A stretch of 64,000 nucleotides of DNA from Actinomycetota bacterium (GCA_016870775.1 VGAK01000005.1:28586-92585), one strand, 5' to 3'; positions 45,451 through 59,486 are shown, counted from the first letter of the stretch. Made by a program: numbers and translations. Notes: generated by a model from the sequence alone, not told the origin.

Positions 45451-45482
45451 TTCGACCCCGTCGGTGCGCCGACGGGGTCGAA
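45451..45482. terminator. strong 14-bp hairpin between tRNA-Tyr and the GNAT gene
   Basis: TTCGACCCCGTCGG (45451-45464) and its exact reverse complement (45469-45482) flank a TGCG loop. It sits between the tRNA-Tyr 3' end and the convergent GNAT stop at 45524. The ends are AA/TT rich, but no long T run follows. A bidirectional terminator or tRNA processing signal is the likely role. Two smaller hairpins lie just upstream: CCACGG/CCGTGG next to the tRNA end and GGC/GCC at about 45424. Confidence 0.6.
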
Positions 45483-45523
45483 TGCTGTGTCGGCACCGAG
45501 TGGGCCCGGGTGGCTGGCTCCTC

Positions 45524-46030
45524 TCAGGGCACGAGGTACTGCATCAACGCGACATCGAGCCATTTGTTGAACTTGCGCCCGACCTCGCGCTCGATCCCCA
45601 CCAACTCGAAGCCCATCGCCGAATGGAGTGCGATGGAGGCCTCGGACAGAGTCGTGATCCGCGCCATCACCGAATGGAATCCACCGTCGGCGGCGGTGAG
45701 GAGGAGATGTCCCAGGATCGCGCGACCCACACCGCGGCGGGCGAGGTCGCGGCGGACGTAGACCGAGTTCTCGACCGTGGTCCGGTAGGCGGGGCGCTCC
45801 TTGTAGGGGGACAGAGCCCCGAATCCCACGACCTCGCCGTCCAACTCGGCCACGAACGCGCAGAAGGCACCGCTGCGGGCGCCTTGCCAATCCAACTGGT
45901 CCTCGAGCGAGCGGGGCACCAGATCGAACGTGGCCGTTTCGTTCTCGACCTCCCAGTTGTAGATCGCGCGTATCGCCTCGGCATCGGCTGGTCCCGCATG
46001 CCGGATTTCAGGGAGTTTCGGGACTGCCAC
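45524..46030 (-). CDS. GNAT acetyltransferase, phosphinothricin/amino-acid acetyltransferase-like
   Basis: A GCN5-related acetyltransferase of about 168 aa. Family landmarks are IRHAGPADAEAIRAIYNWEVENETATFD, the acetyl-CoA loop VRRDLARRGVGRAILGHLL and the late SIALHSAMGFELVGIEREVGRKFNKWLD, as in Bar/Pat- and MnaT-type enzymes. Those acetylate phosphinothricin, methionine sulfoximine or similar amino acids. The frame is open to 46066, but I prefer GTG 46030 (VAVPKLPEIRHAG) because a TAGGTT -10-like hexamer ends eight bases before it and would lie inside the longer version. Confidence 0.88.
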   Translation of the reverse strand: MAVPKLPEIRHAGPADAEAIRAIYNWEVENETATFDLVPRSLEDQLDWQGARSGAFCAFVAELDGEVVGFGALSPYKERPAYRTTVENSVYVRRDLARRGVGRAILGHLLLTAADGGFHSVMARITTLSEASIALHSAMGFELVGIEREVGRKFNKWLDVALMQYLVP

Positions 46031-46038
46031 GGGCAGAG

Positions 46039-46044
46039 AACCTA
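46039..46044 (-). promoter_or_regulatory. possible -10 element (TAGGTT) for the GNAT gene
   Basis: Minus-strand TAGGTT ends eight bases before the GTG at 46030 and supports that codon as a leaderless start rather than the upstream one at 46066. Confidence 0.38.
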
Positions 46045-46069
46045 GTGGCGCTTCCGCCCGACCCACCGC

Positions 46070-46075
46070 TAGCCT
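46070..46075 (+). promoter_or_regulatory. possible -10 element (TAGCCT) for the tRNA-Thr/tRNA-Met/tuf transcript
   Basis: TAGCCT lies 37 bases before the first base of tRNA-Thr in the gap divergent from the GNAT gene. It matches the -10 form seen upstream of yajQ and rpsL. No clear -35 is visible. It would drive tRNA-Thr, tRNA-Met and possibly tuf. Confidence 0.35.
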
Positions 46076-46112
46076 TTCGTGTCTGGCTCGAGGGGCTCGT
46101 CCCGTCGTGCAC

Positions 46113-46185
46113 GCCCTCTTAGCTCAGTCGGCAGAGCGTTTCCATGGTAAGGAAAAGGTCGTGGGTTCGATTCCCACAGAGGGCT
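46113..46185 (+). tRNA. tRNA-Thr (anticodon GGT)
   Basis: The acceptor stem pairs GCCCTCT (46113-46119) with AGAGGGC (46178-46184) and a T discriminator. The D arm is AGCTCAGTCGGCAGAGC. The anticodon stem is TTTCC/GGAAA with loop ATGGTAA, so the anticodon is GGT. The T arm is GTGGG/CCCAC around TTCGATT. CCA is not encoded. The gene is followed by tRNA-Met and tuf. Confidence 0.95.
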
Positions 46186-46244
46186 CAGCCATCAGGCTTG
46201 CCCCGCGGGTCGCGCACGATGGTCGAAAGCGACCAGTGCGCCAA

Positions 46245-46318
46245 GGCGGCGTAGCTCAGTTGGTCAGAGCATCCGGCTCATAATCGGAAGGTCATCGGTT
46301 CGATCCCGATCGCCGCTA
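46245..46318 (+). tRNA. tRNA-Met (anticodon CAT)
   Basis: The acceptor stem GGCGGCG (46245-46251) pairs with CGCCGCT (46311-46317), with a G-U first pair, and A is the discriminator. The anticodon stem is CCGG/TCGG-like around CTCATAA, giving CAT. It lacks the three G-C pairs of initiator tRNA, so the elongator form is likely, although an Ile tRNA with a modified CAT anticodon cannot be fully excluded. tuf starts 46 bases later, and co-transcription is likely. Confidence 0.9.
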
Positions 46319-46364
46319 CGAAACAGAACAAGTCAAGAGACAAGACAGACCCCAGGAGAAGACA

Positions 46365-47549
46365 GTGAGCAAGGCAAAGTTCGAGCGCACCAAGCCGCAT
46401 GTGAACATCGGGACGATGGGTCACATCGACCATGGCAAGACGACGTTGACGGCGGCGATCTCCAAGACGTTGGCTGATCGGGGGTTGGCGGATTTCATGC
46501 CGTTCGATCAGATCGACAAGGCGCCGGAGGAGAAGGCGCGTGGTATCACGATTTCGATCGCCCACATCGAGTACGAGACCGAGAAGCGTCATTATGCGCA
46601 CGTGGACATGCCGGGTCACGCGGACTACATCAAGAACATGATCACCGGTGCGGCCCAGGTCGATGGTGCGATCCTGGTGGTGGCCGCGACCGATGGTCCG
46701 ATGCCCCAGACGCGTGAGCACGTGTTGTTGGCCCGTCAGGTGGGTGTTCCCTACATCGTGGTGGCGTTGAACAAGTCGGACATGGTCGATGACGAGGAGC
46801 TCCTCGAGTTGGTCGAGATGGAGGTCCGGGATTTGTTGAACGAGTACGAGTTCCCCGGTGATGACGCGCCCGTGGTGCGTGTGTCGGCGTTGAAGGCGTT
46901 GGAGGGTGATGCTGCGTGGCAGGACAAGGTCATGGAGTTGATGACTGCGTGCGACACGGCGATCCCGGAGCCCAAGCGCGATCTGGACAAGCCGTTCCTG
47001 ATGCCGATCGAGGATGTGTTCACGATCACGGGTCGTGGGACGGTGGTGACCGGCAAGGTGGAGCAGGGCAAGGTGCACACCGGTGATGAGATCGAGATCG
47101 TGGGTCTGCGTGACACGCAGAAGACGACGTGCACGGGTGTGGAGATGTTCCGCAAGTTGCTCGATGAGGGTCAGGCGGGCGACAACATCGGTGCGTTGCT
47201 GCGTGGCACGAAGAAGGAGGAGGTGGAGCGTGGTCAGGTGCTGTGTGCGCCGGGTTCGATCACTCCCCACACCCAGTTCGAGGGTCAGGTGTATGTGTTG
47301 AAGAAGGAGGAGGGTGGTCGTCACAAGCCGTTCTTCAACAATTACCGTCCGCAGTTCTTCTTCCGCACGACGGATGTGACGGGTACGATCAATCTGCCGT
47401 CGGGGACCGAGATGGTGATGCCTGGTGACAATGTGACGATGACGGTCGAGCTCGGCAAGCCGATTGCGATGGATGAGGGTCTGCGTTTCGCGATCCGTGA
47501 GGGTGGTCGCACGGTTGGTGCTGGCCGCGTCATCAAGATCCTCAAGTGA
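46365..47549 (+). CDS. tuf: elongation factor Tu, copy 1
   Basis: EF-Tu carries aminoacyl-tRNA to the ribosome. The 394-aa product has the P loop GHIDHGKT, the switch region [22 protein letters not shown] and NKSD. The start is GTG 46365 after an AGGAG sequence. From the second base of the start codon to the first base of the stop it is identical to the copy at 62818. Codon choice differs from the neighbours: many TTG leucines, CGT arginines and GGT glycines, where nearby genes prefer CTC/CTG and CGC. Two sites that are commonly Cys in EF-Tu are Met (DMPGHAD) and Ser (NKSD). Confidence 0.97.
   Translation: MSKAKFERTKPHVNIGTMGHIDHGKTTLTAAISKTLADRGLADFMPFDQIDKAPEEKARGITISIAHIEYETEKRHYAHVDMPGHADYIKNMITGAAQVDGAILVVAATDGPMPQTREHVLLARQVGVPYIVVALNKSDMVDDEELLELVEMEVRDLLNEYEFPGDDAPVVRVSALKALEGDAAWQDKVMELMTACDTAIPEPKRDLDKPFLMPIEDVFTITGRGTVVTGKVEQGKVHTGDEIEIVGLRDTQKTTCTGVEMFRKLLDEGQAGDNIGALLRGTKKEEVERGQVLCAPGSITPHTQFEGQVYVLKKEEGGRHKPFFNNYRPQFFFRTTDVTGTINLPSGTEMVMPGDNVTMTVELGKPIAMDEGLRFAIREGGRTVGAGRVIKILK
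46366..47547 (+). repeat. direct repeat, copy 1 of 2 (tuf)
   Basis: An uninterrupted 1182-base direct repeat with 62819-64000, covering nearly all of tuf. The copies are 16453 bases apart in the same orientation and enclose rpmG to fusA. The flanking bases differ immediately upstream. I compared them by eye and saw no difference. Confidence 0.9.
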
Positions 47550-47581
47550 CGCACTGAGAGACTCCGGGAAGGGACGACACA

Positions 47582-47746
47582 ATGGCAAAGAGCGACAAGC
47601 GGGTGAAGATCACGCTCGAGTGCACCGTGTGCAAGGAGCGGAACTACATCACGATGAAGTCCAAGATCAATGATCGTGAGCGCCTCGAGATGAAGAAGTA
47701 CTGCGCGAGCGATCGTCGACACACCCTCCACAAGGAGACCCGCTGA
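47582..47746 (+). CDS. rpmG: 50S ribosomal protein L33
   Basis: L33 is a small 50S subunit protein. The 54-aa sequence ([22 protein letters not shown]...) is clear. It has three cysteines: the CTVC pair and one in [10 protein letters not shown]. The fourth zinc-ribbon position, normally CxxC at the second site, is Asp. That is neither the usual four-Cys nor the Cys-free form. The gene is 32 bases after tuf, before tRNA-Trp and secE, a common bacterial order. Confidence 0.96.
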   Translation: MAKSDKRVKITLECTVCKERNYITMKSKINDRERLEMKKYCASDRRHTLHKETR

Positions 47747-47751
47747 CCGGA

Positions 47752-47767
47752 GGGACGGAGACGTCCC
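47752..47767 (+). terminator. small hairpin between rpmG and tRNA-Trp
   Basis: GGGACG (47752-47757), loop GAGA, CGTCCC (47762-47767). It is a perfect six-base stem with a stable GNRA tetraloop and no T run. It may be a processing or stability signal rather than a full terminator, because the downstream genes are closely spaced. Confidence 0.4.
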
Positions 47768-47783
47768 GACGGTCGTGCGGCAG

Positions 47784-47856
47784 AGGGCAGTAGCTCAGTT
47801 GGTAGAGCATCGGTCTCCAAAACCGACGGTCGGGGGTTCGAGTCCCTCCTGCCCTG
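47784..47856 (+). tRNA. tRNA-Trp (anticodon CCA)
   Basis: The acceptor stem AGGGCAG (47784-47790) pairs with CTGCCCT (47849-47855), with discriminator G. The anticodon stem is CGGTC-like around TCCAAAA, with anticodon CCA. The T arm is GGGGG/CCCTC with loop TTCGAGT. The terminal CCA is not encoded. It sits between rpmG and secE, the usual place for tRNA-Trp in actinobacteria and many other bacteria. Confidence 0.95.
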
Positions 47857-47887
47857 CGAGAGAAGCAACGAGAAAGACACAGACGAC

Positions 47888-48190
47888 ATGTCAACCGACC
47901 TGAATCGTGAGCAGAAGCGAGCGCTGAAGCGCATGGGTGCCCTCGACGACAAGGGCAACCCCGTGCGCACCCAGCCGCAGTCCCGCGAGCGCGGCGGCAG
48001 CGAGCGTGTCGGTCCCGGCCAGTACATGCGCGAGGTCGGCGACGAGATGAAGAAGGTCGCCTGGCCCAAGTGGCCCGAGGTGCGGCGCTACTCGATCATC
48101 GTCCTGGCCACGGTTCTCGTGTTCACCGCCTACATCGGGGCCCTGGATGCGGTTTTCGGCTTCTTCTCCGGTTGGCTGTACAAGGAGTGA
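47888..48190 (+). CDS. secE: preprotein translocase subunit SecE
   Basis: SecE is the small essential subunit of the SecYEG channel. The 100-aa product has a basic soluble N-terminus, then the conserved amphipathic stretch YMREVGDEMKKVAWPKWPEVRRYS, and one membrane helix at about 69-92 (IIVLATVLVFTAYIGALDAVF). This single-helix form is the usual actinobacterial one. nusG follows after 8 bases. Confidence 0.96.
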   Translation: MSTDLNREQKRALKRMGALDDKGNPVRTQPQSRERGGSERVGPGQYMREVGDEMKKVAWPKWPEVRRYSIIVLATVLVFTAYIGALDAVFGFFSGWLYKE

Positions 48191-48198
48191 CGGGCACC

Positions 48199-48897
48199 AT
48201 GAGCGACGAGACCACAGACACCGAAATCCCCGACGTAGCGGGCACAGCGCCAGACGTCGTGGTCGACCTGACCTCCGACGACGCCCCGGACGGCGAGGCC
48301 GAGCCGGAGGACGAGGACGACGGCCCGCGCGAGACCCCGCCGTGGGCGCGCCCCGGGCGCTGGTACGTGGTGCACACCCAGGCCGGCTACGAGAAGAAGG
48401 TCGAGATAAACCTCAGGTCGCGCATCCAGTCGATGAACATGGGTGAGTCGATCTATGAGATCGTCGTGCCGATGGAGGACGTGGTCGAGTTCAAGCAGGG
48501 TCGCAAGCAGACCGTGCAGAAGAAAGTGTTCCCCGGTTACATCCTCGTGCGCTGCGAGATGGATGACTCGTCGTGGTTCTGCATCCGCAACACCCCCGGC
48601 GTCACCGGCTTCGTCGGTCAGACGAACCGCGGACAAAAGCCGACTCCTCTTTCACGCCGCGAGGTGGAGACCTTCCTCACCGCCAAGGGCGACGGCGAGG
48701 CCGCACCGAAGCGCCGAGCGCCCAAGGTCGAGTTCGAGACCGGTGAGAGCGTGCGCGTGAAGGAGGGTCCGTTCGCGGACTTCAACGGCACCATCGCCGA
48801 GATCAACACCGACCACATGAAGCTCAAGGTCCTCGTCAACATCTTCGGTCGTGAGACCCTGGTGGAGATGGACTTCAGCCAGGTCACCAAGCTCTGA
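48199..48897 (+). CDS. nusG: transcription termination/antitermination protein NusG
   Basis: NusG binds RNA polymerase and links it to Rho or the ribosome. The ATG at 48199 gives 232 aa. The first 55 residues form an acidic, disordered-looking extension, common in actinobacteria. The NGN domain follows ([18 protein letters not shown] ... [13 protein letters not shown]), and then the KOW domain ([22 protein letters not shown]). rplK follows after 28 bases. Confidence 0.96.
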   Translation: MSDETTDTEIPDVAGTAPDVVVDLTSDDAPDGEAEPEDEDDGPRETPPWARPGRWYVVHTQAGYEKKVEINLRSRIQSMNMGESIYEIVVPMEDVVEFKQGRKQTVQKKVFPGYILVRCEMDDSSWFCIRNTPGVTGFVGQTNRGQKPTPLSRREVETFLTAKGDGEAAPKRRAPKVEFETGESVRVKEGPFADFNGTIAEINTDHMKLKVLVNIFGRETLVEMDFSQVTKL

Positions 48898-48925
48898 CCC
48901 GCATCGACACCACTCGGAGAACCAC

Positions 48926-49351
48926 ATGGCAAAGAAGAAGCTCGCAGCGATCGTGAAGATCCAGATCCCGGCCGGCAAGGCAACCCCCGCACCGCCGGTG
49001 GGAACCGCCCTCGGACCGCACGGTGTCCAGATCATGGATTTCGTGAAGCAGTACAACGCCGCCACCGAGTCGCAGGCGGGGACGATCATTCCCGTGGAGA
49101 TCAGTATCTTCGAGGACCGTTCCTTCACCTTCATCTTGAAGACCCCTCCGACCCCGGTGCTTCTCCGTCAGAAGGCCGGCCTCGAGAAGGCCTCGCAGAC
49201 TCCCGGCAAGACCGTCGCGGGCACCGTCACCGAGGCCGACATCGAAGAGGTCGCCAAGATCAAGATGCCCGACCTGAACGCCTATGACCTCGAGGCCGCC
49301 AAGCAGCAAGTGAGGGGAACCGCCCGTTCGATGGGCCTCAAGGTTGTCTGA
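48926..49351 (+). CDS. rplK: 50S ribosomal protein L11
   Basis: L11 binds the GTPase-associated region of 23S rRNA. The ATG at 48926 gives 141 aa with GGAG upstream. The sequence [33 protein letters not shown] is characteristic, with the proline-rich hinge intact. rplA lies 107 bases downstream. Confidence 0.97.
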   Translation: MAKKKLAAIVKIQIPAGKATPAPPVGTALGPHGVQIMDFVKQYNAATESQAGTIIPVEISIFEDRSFTFILKTPPTPVLLRQKAGLEKASQTPGKTVAGTVTEADIEEVAKIKMPDLNAYDLEAAKQQVRGTARSMGLKVV

Positions 49352-49458
49352 ACCAGTCGCCCCGGCGAGCCGGTAGACAGACACTCACAACAAGAGATCT
49401 ACCGCCCCGGGATCACCTCGCCCGGGCGGACCACACAGACAAGGAGAGGGAGGCAACC

Positions 49459-50157
49459 ATGCCGGAATCAAAGAAGTACAAGGCTGCATCCGCGCTCTTC
49501 GATCGCGAGGCGCAGTTCACGCCCGCCGAGGCCGTCGAGATCGTGAAGAAGACGGCGAGTGCCAAGTTCGACGAGTCGGTCGACCTCGCGGTCCGTCTCG
49601 GAGTCGATCCCCGCAAGGCCGACCAGAGTGTCCGCGGGACCGTGGCGTTGCCCTCGGGGTCGGGCAAGACCCTGCGCATCGCGGTCTTCGCCGCGGGTGA
49701 CGCCGCCCAGGAGGCCCGTGCCGCCGGTGCCGACCTCGTGGGTGCCGACGATCTCGCTGCAGAGATCGAGAAGGGCAACATGGACTTTGACCTCGCGATC
49801 GCGACGCCCGACATGATGCCCCTCGTCGGTCGTCTTGGTCGCGTGCTGGGTCCCCGCGGTCTGATGCCCAACCCCAAGACGGGCACGGTGACCACCGATG
49901 TTGGTCGCGCCGTGGGCGAGTTCAAGGGCGGCAAGGTCGAGTACCGCACCGACCGCTACGGCAACGTGCACGTCCGCGTGGGCAAGGCGTCGTTCTCGCC
50001 CGCCGACCTCGAGGCAAACCTGCGTGCCGTGCTCGACGAACTCCAGCGTGTCAAGCCGGCCGCCGCCAAGGGTCGTTACTTCCGCAAGATCTCCCTGTCG
50101 ACCACGATGGGGCCCGGCGTGAAGATCGACTCGAACCGGCTCAAGCCGGGGGAATGA
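49459..50157 (+). CDS. rplA: 50S ribosomal protein L1
   Basis: L1 forms the mobile stalk of the 50S subunit and in many bacteria represses its own mRNA. The 232-aa product matches along its length ([37 protein letters not shown]). GGAGAGGGAGG precedes the ATG. A 107-base gap to rplK could hold an autoregulatory site, but I did not identify one. Confidence 0.97.
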   Translation: MPESKKYKAASALFDREAQFTPAEAVEIVKKTASAKFDESVDLAVRLGVDPRKADQSVRGTVALPSGSGKTLRIAVFAAGDAAQEARAAGADLVGADDLAAEIEKGNMDFDLAIATPDMMPLVGRLGRVLGPRGLMPNPKTGTVTTDVGRAVGEFKGGKVEYRTDRYGNVHVRVGKASFSPADLEANLRAVLDELQRVKPAAAKGRYFRKISLSTTMGPGVKIDSNRLKPGE

Positions 50158-50390
50158 CCGGTTTTTCCCGGCCCCGTCGGGGTGGGACGGGGGCGGCGTC
50201 CCCCTAACCTGACGACACAACACATTTTCTCTCGGTCCTCGCCAGAGACATCCGGTCCGGTTCGCCGGCTAAGGGGCACCAAGCCCGCCAGACGAGGCGG
50301 ACTCCACTCGGTCGGATCCCGGATCCGCTCGGCGCGGCGTTCGTTCAAGCGAGCGCCCCGAGCGAACGATCAGGACGCCGAGGAGGTGAA
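50158..50390 (+). promoter_or_regulatory. rplJ promoter and probable L10 leader region
   Basis: No gene is seen in this 233-base gap. The first part folds into GC-rich hairpins (CCCCGTCGGGG near 50171; GGGAC...GTCCC near 50184-50203) that could end rplKA transcription. TAACCT at 50205-50210 is a likely -10. The remaining 180 bases form a long leader with CCGG-TTCG-CCGG and a CGTTCG...CGAACG pairing just before the AGGAGG ribosome-binding site. Position and length fit the autoregulatory L10-L7/L12 binding leader of other bacteria. The match to that RNA family is inference. Confidence 0.5.
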
Positions 50391-50918
50391 ATGTCAACTG
50401 TCCGTTCCGAGAAGGAAGCCGTCGTCGCCGAAGTGCGGGGCAAGCTCGAGAGCGCAACCGCGGTGATCGTCACCGAATACCGCGGCCTCACCGTTCCGAA
50501 CCTGGCCTCCCTGCGCACGAGTCTGCGAGGCGTGGGTGCCGAGTACCGCGTGTACAAGAACACCCTCGCCCGATTCGCCGCGCGCGAGTCGGGCATCGAG
50601 GGGCTCGAGTCGCTGCTCACTGGCCCCACCGCCCTGGCGTTCGTCGACGGGGACGTGGCCGCAGTGGCCAAGACCCTGACGGAATACGCCAAGACGAACC
50701 CGCTCCTGGTCATCCGCGGAGGTGCCGTGGCCGGCAAGGCCGTCACCGCCACCGACGTGGAGATGCTCGCAGACCTGCCACCGCGGGAGGTCATGCTCGC
50801 CCAGTTCGCGGGCCTCATGCAGGCCCCGCTCGTCAAGACCGCGGGCCTGCTCCAGGCGCTCCCGCGCAACATGGCCTACGGCCTGAAGGCGCTCGTCGAC
50901 CAGAAGACCGCGGCCTGA
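50391..50918 (+). CDS. rplJ: 50S ribosomal protein L10
   Basis: L10 anchors the L7/L12 stalk to the ribosome. The 175-aa product shows [31 protein letters not shown] and [10 protein letters not shown]. The C-terminal helix ([15 protein letters not shown]) binds L7/L12 dimers. An AGGAGG sequence is well placed before the ATG. L10 with L7/L12 probably represses this message through the leader. Confidence 0.97.
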   Translation: MSTVRSEKEAVVAEVRGKLESATAVIVTEYRGLTVPNLASLRTSLRGVGAEYRVYKNTLARFAARESGIEGLESLLTGPTALAFVDGDVAAVAKTLTEYAKTNPLLVIRGGAVAGKAVTATDVEMLADLPPREVMLAQFAGLMQAPLVKTAGLLQALPRNMAYGLKALVDQKTAA

Positions 50919-50992
50919 CGCCGCAACTCCGTCAACCACACACAACCAACAACACTCAACACCACAAGAACCAACAGAAAAGGAAAGAAACA

Positions 50993-51379
50993 ATGGCTCT
51001 CAGCAAGGAAGAGATCCTCGACGGGATCTCCGCACTCACCGTCATCGAACTCAAGGAACTGCTCGATGCGTTCGAGGAGAAGTTTGGCGTTACCGCAGCG
51101 GCACCCGTGGCCGTGGCCGCGGTCGCCGGTGCACCCGCCGGTGGCGGAGGGGCCGCCGAGGAAGAGAAGGACGAGTTCGACGTCATCCTCACCGAGGGCG
51201 GTGCCGCCAAGATCGGTGTCATCAAGGTCGTTCGCGAGCTCACCAGCCTCGGTCTGAAAGAGGCCAAGGATCTCGTCGACGGAGCTCCCAAGCCCGTCCT
51301 GGAGAAGGTCAGCAAGGACGACGCCGCCAAGGCCAAGGCCAAGCTCGAAGAGGCCGGAGCATCCGTCGAGCTCAAGTGA
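50993..51379 (+). CDS. rplL: 50S ribosomal protein L7/L12
   Basis: L7/L12 is the multi-copy stalk protein that recruits translation GTPases. The 128-aa product has the N-terminal dimer domain ([22 protein letters not shown]), an Ala/Gly hinge and the C-terminal domain ([27 protein letters not shown]). A 74-base A-rich gap with AGGAAAG precedes the ATG. Confidence 0.98.
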   Translation: MALSKEEILDGISALTVIELKELLDAFEEKFGVTAAAPVAVAAVAGAPAGGGGAAEEEKDEFDVILTEGGAAKIGVIKVVRELTSLGLKEAKDLVDGAPKPVLEKVSKDDAAKAKAKLEEAGASVELK

Positions 51380-51702
51380 GCCCGACCCCCTGACCCCGCC
51401 GGGGGAGACCCCGGGGGATCGGTCGAACACGTTCCCCATCGCCCCCAGGCGGTGGGGAACCTGGCGTTTCGGACCCGGTTGCGTCGCGACCGCTTGACGG
51501 ACCCCCACCCCGGCGCCTACCGTCCTGGCGTTGGGGGACCCGGCTGGAGGGTCTCTGTGGGCGTTGCCCCAGCGACCTATCGCCCGATAGTCTTGGCGGT
51601 CGCCGTGTCTTGCCCCTCTTGCTTTCGCGTTGCCCGAATTCAGTGCGTTTGTCTGCCGGGGTTCGGCATCGCTCCCTCCCGACCGGCAACCCAGGAGTAA
51701 CA
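51380..51702 (+). promoter_or_regulatory. rplL-rpoB intergenic region: hairpin and rpoB promoter
   Basis: No gene is convincing in these 323 bases. GC-rich inverted repeats follow rplL at about 51390-51416. A strong hairpin follows: GTTCCCCATCGCC (51431-51443), loop CCCA, GGCGGTGGGGAAC (51448-51460), paired throughout with one G-U. It has no T run, so it may be an attenuator or RNA-cleavage site rather than a strict terminator, as in the rplL-rpoB gap of E. coli. TTGCCC (51564-51569), 18 bases, then TAGTCT (51588-51593) form a plausible promoter for rpoBC, leaving a leader of about 100 bases and AGGAG before the GTG. Confidence 0.55.
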
Positions 51703-54700
51703 GTGGCACCTCGTTCTGCGTCTCATGATCGGTACTCGTTCGCGAATCTCGCCGAGCAACTCGAACTGCCCGACCTGATCGCGGTGCAACGTGAGTCGTT
51801 CGACTGGTTCATGCGGGAGGGCCTCGCAGAGACCTTCCGCGACATCTCGCCGATCACGGACTACTCGGGCGATCTTCGCCTCGAGTTGTCGTTCGATCCG
51901 AACGACGAGGACCTCTGCCCCGGACCGAAGTTCACCGAGGAGGAGTGCCGCGAGAAGGAGATGACCTTTGCCTCGCCGGTGTTCGTGCGCGCGACTTTCC
52001 TGAACCGCGAGAGTGGCGAGGTGAAGGAGCAGGTCGTCTTCATGGGTGACTTCCCGAAGATGACCGACAAGGGAACGTTCATCATCAACGGCACCGAGCG
52101 CGTCGTCGTGTCGCAACTCGTCCGCAGTCCCGGTGTGATCTTCGAGCCGGGCGAGAAGTTCCGTCTCCGCAACCTCTCGAAGGCACAGATCGTCAAGGGC
52201 ACCATCCACCCGTACCGCGGTGAGTGGCTCGAGTTCGACGTCGAGCAGAAACCGGGCAAGGGAGTCACCGCCGGTACGCGCGTGGCGCGCAAGCGCCGCA
52301 TGAGCATCTTCACGCTGCTGCGCGCACTCGGCTACGACCAGGCGGGAGCCCCCGGGTTCCTGGATCGCTTCGTGCAGTACTTCGACTTCCTCGAGGACCA
52401 GTGGCACAAGGAGCGTCAAAACAACACCTCCCGCGACGACGCCCTGCTGGAGATCTACAAGCGCGCTCGGCCCGGCGAGCCCGCGAGTATCGAGGCGGCA
52501 CGCGCCTATTTCGAGGGAGCCTTCTTCGAGAACCGTCGCTACGACCTGAGCCGCGTCGGTCGCTACAAGTTGAACCGCAAGCTCGGTGATGAATTGCGCC
52601 GGCTGCAGGAACTCTTCGACATCCCCGAGTCCGTGCTCGACCTGCCATCGGCCGACCACTCGGTGCTCTCGCGCTGTGAGGTGCTCGCAGCCGTGTCGTA
52701 CATGCTCCACCTCGTCAAGCAGGAACCGGGCTACCGCCTCGACGATCAGGACCACTTCGCGAACCGTCGCGTCCGCTCGGTGGGCGAGTTGATCCAGAAC
52801 CAGGTCCGCATCGGTCTGTCCCGCATGGAGCGCGTCGTGCGCGAACGGATGACGACCCAGGACGTCGAGGCCATCACGCCCCAGACGCTCATCAACATCC
52901 GCCCCGTCGTGGCCGCGATCAAGGAGTTCTTCGGGACCTCCCAGTTGTCGCAATTCATGGACCAGGTGAACCCGTTGTCGGGCCTCACCCACCGTCGCCG
53001 TCTCTCCGCACTCGGACCGGGTGGTCTGTCGCGTGAGCGCGCTGGCTTCGAGGTCCGGGACGTGCACTTCTCGCACTACGGCCGCATGTGCCCGATCGAG
53101 ACCCCGGAGGGCCCGAACATCGGTCTCATCGGTGGTCTCGCGACGTACGCACGCGTGAACCAGTTCGGGTTCATCGAGACGCCGTACCGACGCGTCACCA
53201 ACGGCAAGGCCACCGACGAGATCGTCTACATGGCCGCCGACGAGGAGGAGAACTTCGTCGTCGCCCAAGCCAACACTCCGGTCGATGCCGCGGGCAACTT
53301 CCTCGAGAAGCGCGTCCTCGTGCGCCGCTCGCCGCAGGCTGCGAGCCTCGACGACCTGCGCCGGATGCTGGAGGCCGAGAGTTTCTTCGGTGCGACGACC
53401 GACATCGCCACGGTCTCACCCGAGGAGGTCGACTTCATCGACGTGTCGCCGAAGCAGATCGTCTCCGTGGCGACCGCGCTCATCCCATTCCTCGAGCACG
53501 ACGACGCAAACCGCGCGCTCATGGGTGCGAACATGCAGCGCCAAGCCGTGCCGCTCGTGCGCGCCGAGGCCCCCTATGTCGGCACCGGCATCGAGCGCCG
53601 CGCCGCCCTGGACGGTGCCGACGTGATCCTGGCCGAGGGCGCCGGCGAGGTCGTGGAGATCTCCGGATCCTCGATCACCGTGAAGTACGACGGCCGGCCC
53701 CGCAAGACCGAGCACAAACTCATGAAGTTCCACCGCTCGAACCAGGACACCTGCATCAACCAGATCATCCGCGTCACCGAGGGTCAGAGGGTCACGGGTG
53801 GTCAATTGCTCGCCGACGGTCCCTCGACCGACGACGGCGAGCTCGCGCTCGGCAAGAACCTGCTCGTGGCGCTGATGCCATGGGAGGGCTACAACTTCGA
53901 GGACGCGATCATCCTTTCCGAGCGCGTGGTGCGTGACGACGTGCTGACCTCGATCCACATCCACAACTACGAGGTGGATGCCCGCGACACCAAGCTCGGG
54001 CCGGAGGAGATCACCCGGGACATCCCGAACCTCTCCGACGACATCGTGCGCGACCTCGACGAGGAGGGGATCATCCGCATCGGTGCCGAGGTCGGCCCCG
54101 GTGACGTGCTGGTCGGCAAGGTCACCCCGAAGGGCGAGACCGAGCTCACCCCCGAGGAACGCCTGCTCCGTGCGATCTTCGGTGAGAAGGCCCGCGAGGT
54201 CCGCGACACCTCCCTCAAGGTTCCCCACGGCGAGGGTGGCAAAGTCATCGACGTCAAGGTCTTCTCGCGCGAACGCGGCGACGAACTGCCTCCGGGCGTG
54301 AACCAGATGGTGAAGGTCTTCGTCGCCCAGAAGCGCAAGATCTCCGTCGGTGACAAGCTCGCCGGTCGCCACGGCAACAAGGGCGTCATCTCCAAGATCC
54401 TCCCGGTCGAGGACATGCCCTACCTCGAGGACGGAACGCCGGTCGACATCATCCTGAACCCGCTCGGCGTGCCGAGCCGCATGAACGTCGGTCAGGTGCT
54501 CGAGGCACACCTGGGCTATGCCGCGCGCTGGGGCTGGACCGATCCCAAGACCGGTCGAGCAGTCGGGAAAGACCCGATCCGCGGGACCGAGTCGAAGACG
54601 CGGGCAGCAACCGACCCCGCCACGTTCATCGCGACGCCCGTCTTCGACGGTGCGCACTGGGACGAGGACGAGGCCGCTGGTGCGCACCCGACGATCCAGA

Positions 54701-55302
54701 AGTTGCTCGAGAACCTGAATCCCGAGTCGGTCGACGGCAAGCGCCTCGTGCAGACGTCGGGCAAGGCCGTGCTCCGCAACGGTCGCACGGGCGAGGTCTA
54801 CGACAACCCGATCACCGTCGGGTACATGTACATCCTCAAGTTGCACCATCTCGTCGATGACAAGATCCACGCGCGCTCGACGGGTCCGTACAGCATGATC
54901 ACCCAGCAGCCGCTCGGTGGAAAGGCCCAGTTCGGCGGGCAGCGCTTCGGTGAGATGGAGGTGTGGGCACTCGAGGCCTACGGAGCGGCCTACTGCCTGC
55001 AGGAGCTGCTCACCATCAAGTCCGACGATGTGCTCGGTCGCGTGAAGGTCTACGAGGCGATCGTGAAGGGGGAGAACATCCCCGAGCCGGGCATCCCCGA
55101 GTCGTTCAAGGTGCTCATGAAGGAGATGCAGTCCCTCTGCCTGAACGTCGAGGTCCTCGACACCGCGGGCAAGGAGATCGAGATCCACGAGTTCGACGAC
55201 GAGATCTACCGCACGGCCGAGGAACTCGGGATCGACATCAGCCGACCCGAGCGTGGCTCGGACGACGACGACCGCGACCGCAAGCCGGCGCGCACCTTCT
55301 GA
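51703..55302 (+). CDS. rpoB: DNA-directed RNA polymerase subunit beta
   Basis: The beta subunit forms half of the polymerase active cleft. GTG 51703, with AGGAG five bases upstream, gives 1199 aa. The rifampicin region reads [20 protein letters not shown] with [20 protein letters not shown], the drug-sensitive form. Further landmarks are [14 protein letters not shown], the [26 protein letters not shown] stretch and [24 protein letters not shown]. The C-terminal tail is charged ([16 protein letters not shown]). Confidence 0.98.
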   Translation: MAPRSASHDRYSFANLAEQLELPDLIAVQRESFDWFMREGLAETFRDISPITDYSGDLRLELSFDPNDEDLCPGPKFTEEECREKEMTFASPVFVRATFLNRESGEVKEQVVFMGDFPKMTDKGTFIINGTERVVVSQLVRSPGVIFEPGEKFRLRNLSKAQIVKGTIHPYRGEWLEFDVEQKPGKGVTAGTRVARKRRMSIFTLLRALGYDQAGAPGFLDRFVQYFDFLEDQWHKERQNNTSRDDALLEIYKRARPGEPASIEAARAYFEGAFFENRRYDLSRVGRYKLNRKLGDELRRLQELFDIPESVLDLPSADHSVLSRCEVLAAVSYMLHLVKQEPGYRLDDQDHFANRRVRSVGELIQNQVRIGLSRMERVVRERMTTQDVEAITPQTLINIRPVVAAIKEFFGTSQLSQFMDQVNPLSGLTHRRRLSALGPGGLSRERAGFEVRDVHFSHYGRMCPIETPEGPNIGLIGGLATYARVNQFGFIETPYRRVTNGKATDEIVYMAADEEENFVVAQANTPVDAAGNFLEKRVLVRRSPQAASLDDLRRMLEAESFFGATTDIATVSPEEVDFIDVSPKQIVSVATALIPFLEHDDANRALMGANMQRQAVPLVRAEAPYVGTGIERRAALDGADVILAEGAGEVVEISGSSITVKYDGRPRKTEHKLMKFHRSNQDTCINQIIRVTEGQRVTGGQLLADGPSTDDGELALGKNLLVALMPWEGYNFEDAIILSERVVRDDVLTSIHIHNYEVDARDTKLGPEEITRDIPNLSDDIVRDLDEEGIIRIGAEVGPGDVLVGKVTPKGETELTPEERLLRAIFGEKAREVRDTSLKVPHGEGGKVIDVKVFSRERGDELPPGVNQMVKVFVAQKRKISVGDKLAGRHGNKGVISKILPVEDMPYLEDGTPVDIILNPLGVPSRMNVGQVLEAHLGYAARWGWTDPKTGRAVGKDPIRGTESKTRAATDPATFIATPVFDGAHWDEDEAAGAHPTIQKLLENLNPESVDGKRLVQTSGKAVLRNGRTGEVYDNPITVGYMYILKLHHLVDDKIHARSTGPYSMITQQPLGGKAQFGGQRFGEMEVWALEAYGAAYCLQELLTIKSDDVLGRVKVYEAIVKGENIPEPGIPESFKVLMKEMQSLCLNVEVLDTAGKEIEIHEFDDEIYRTAEELGIDISRPERGSDDDDRDRKPARTF

Positions 55303-55331
55303 TCCGGGACGAAAGAGGAAACGAGAACCGC

Positions 55332-59486
<4,155 letters not shown>

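Noticed and set aside
45402..45523. Cluster of small hairpins after tRNA-Tyr considered as a small RNA.
   Set aside because: Only inverted repeats are visible and no promoter. The strong 14-bp stem is better explained as a terminator or processing signal between convergent genes.
46278..47588. 436-aa open frame antisense to tuf.
   Set aside because: Low-complexity His/Arg/Leu translation typical of the antisense frame of a GC-rich gene. The same shadow appears opposite the second tuf.
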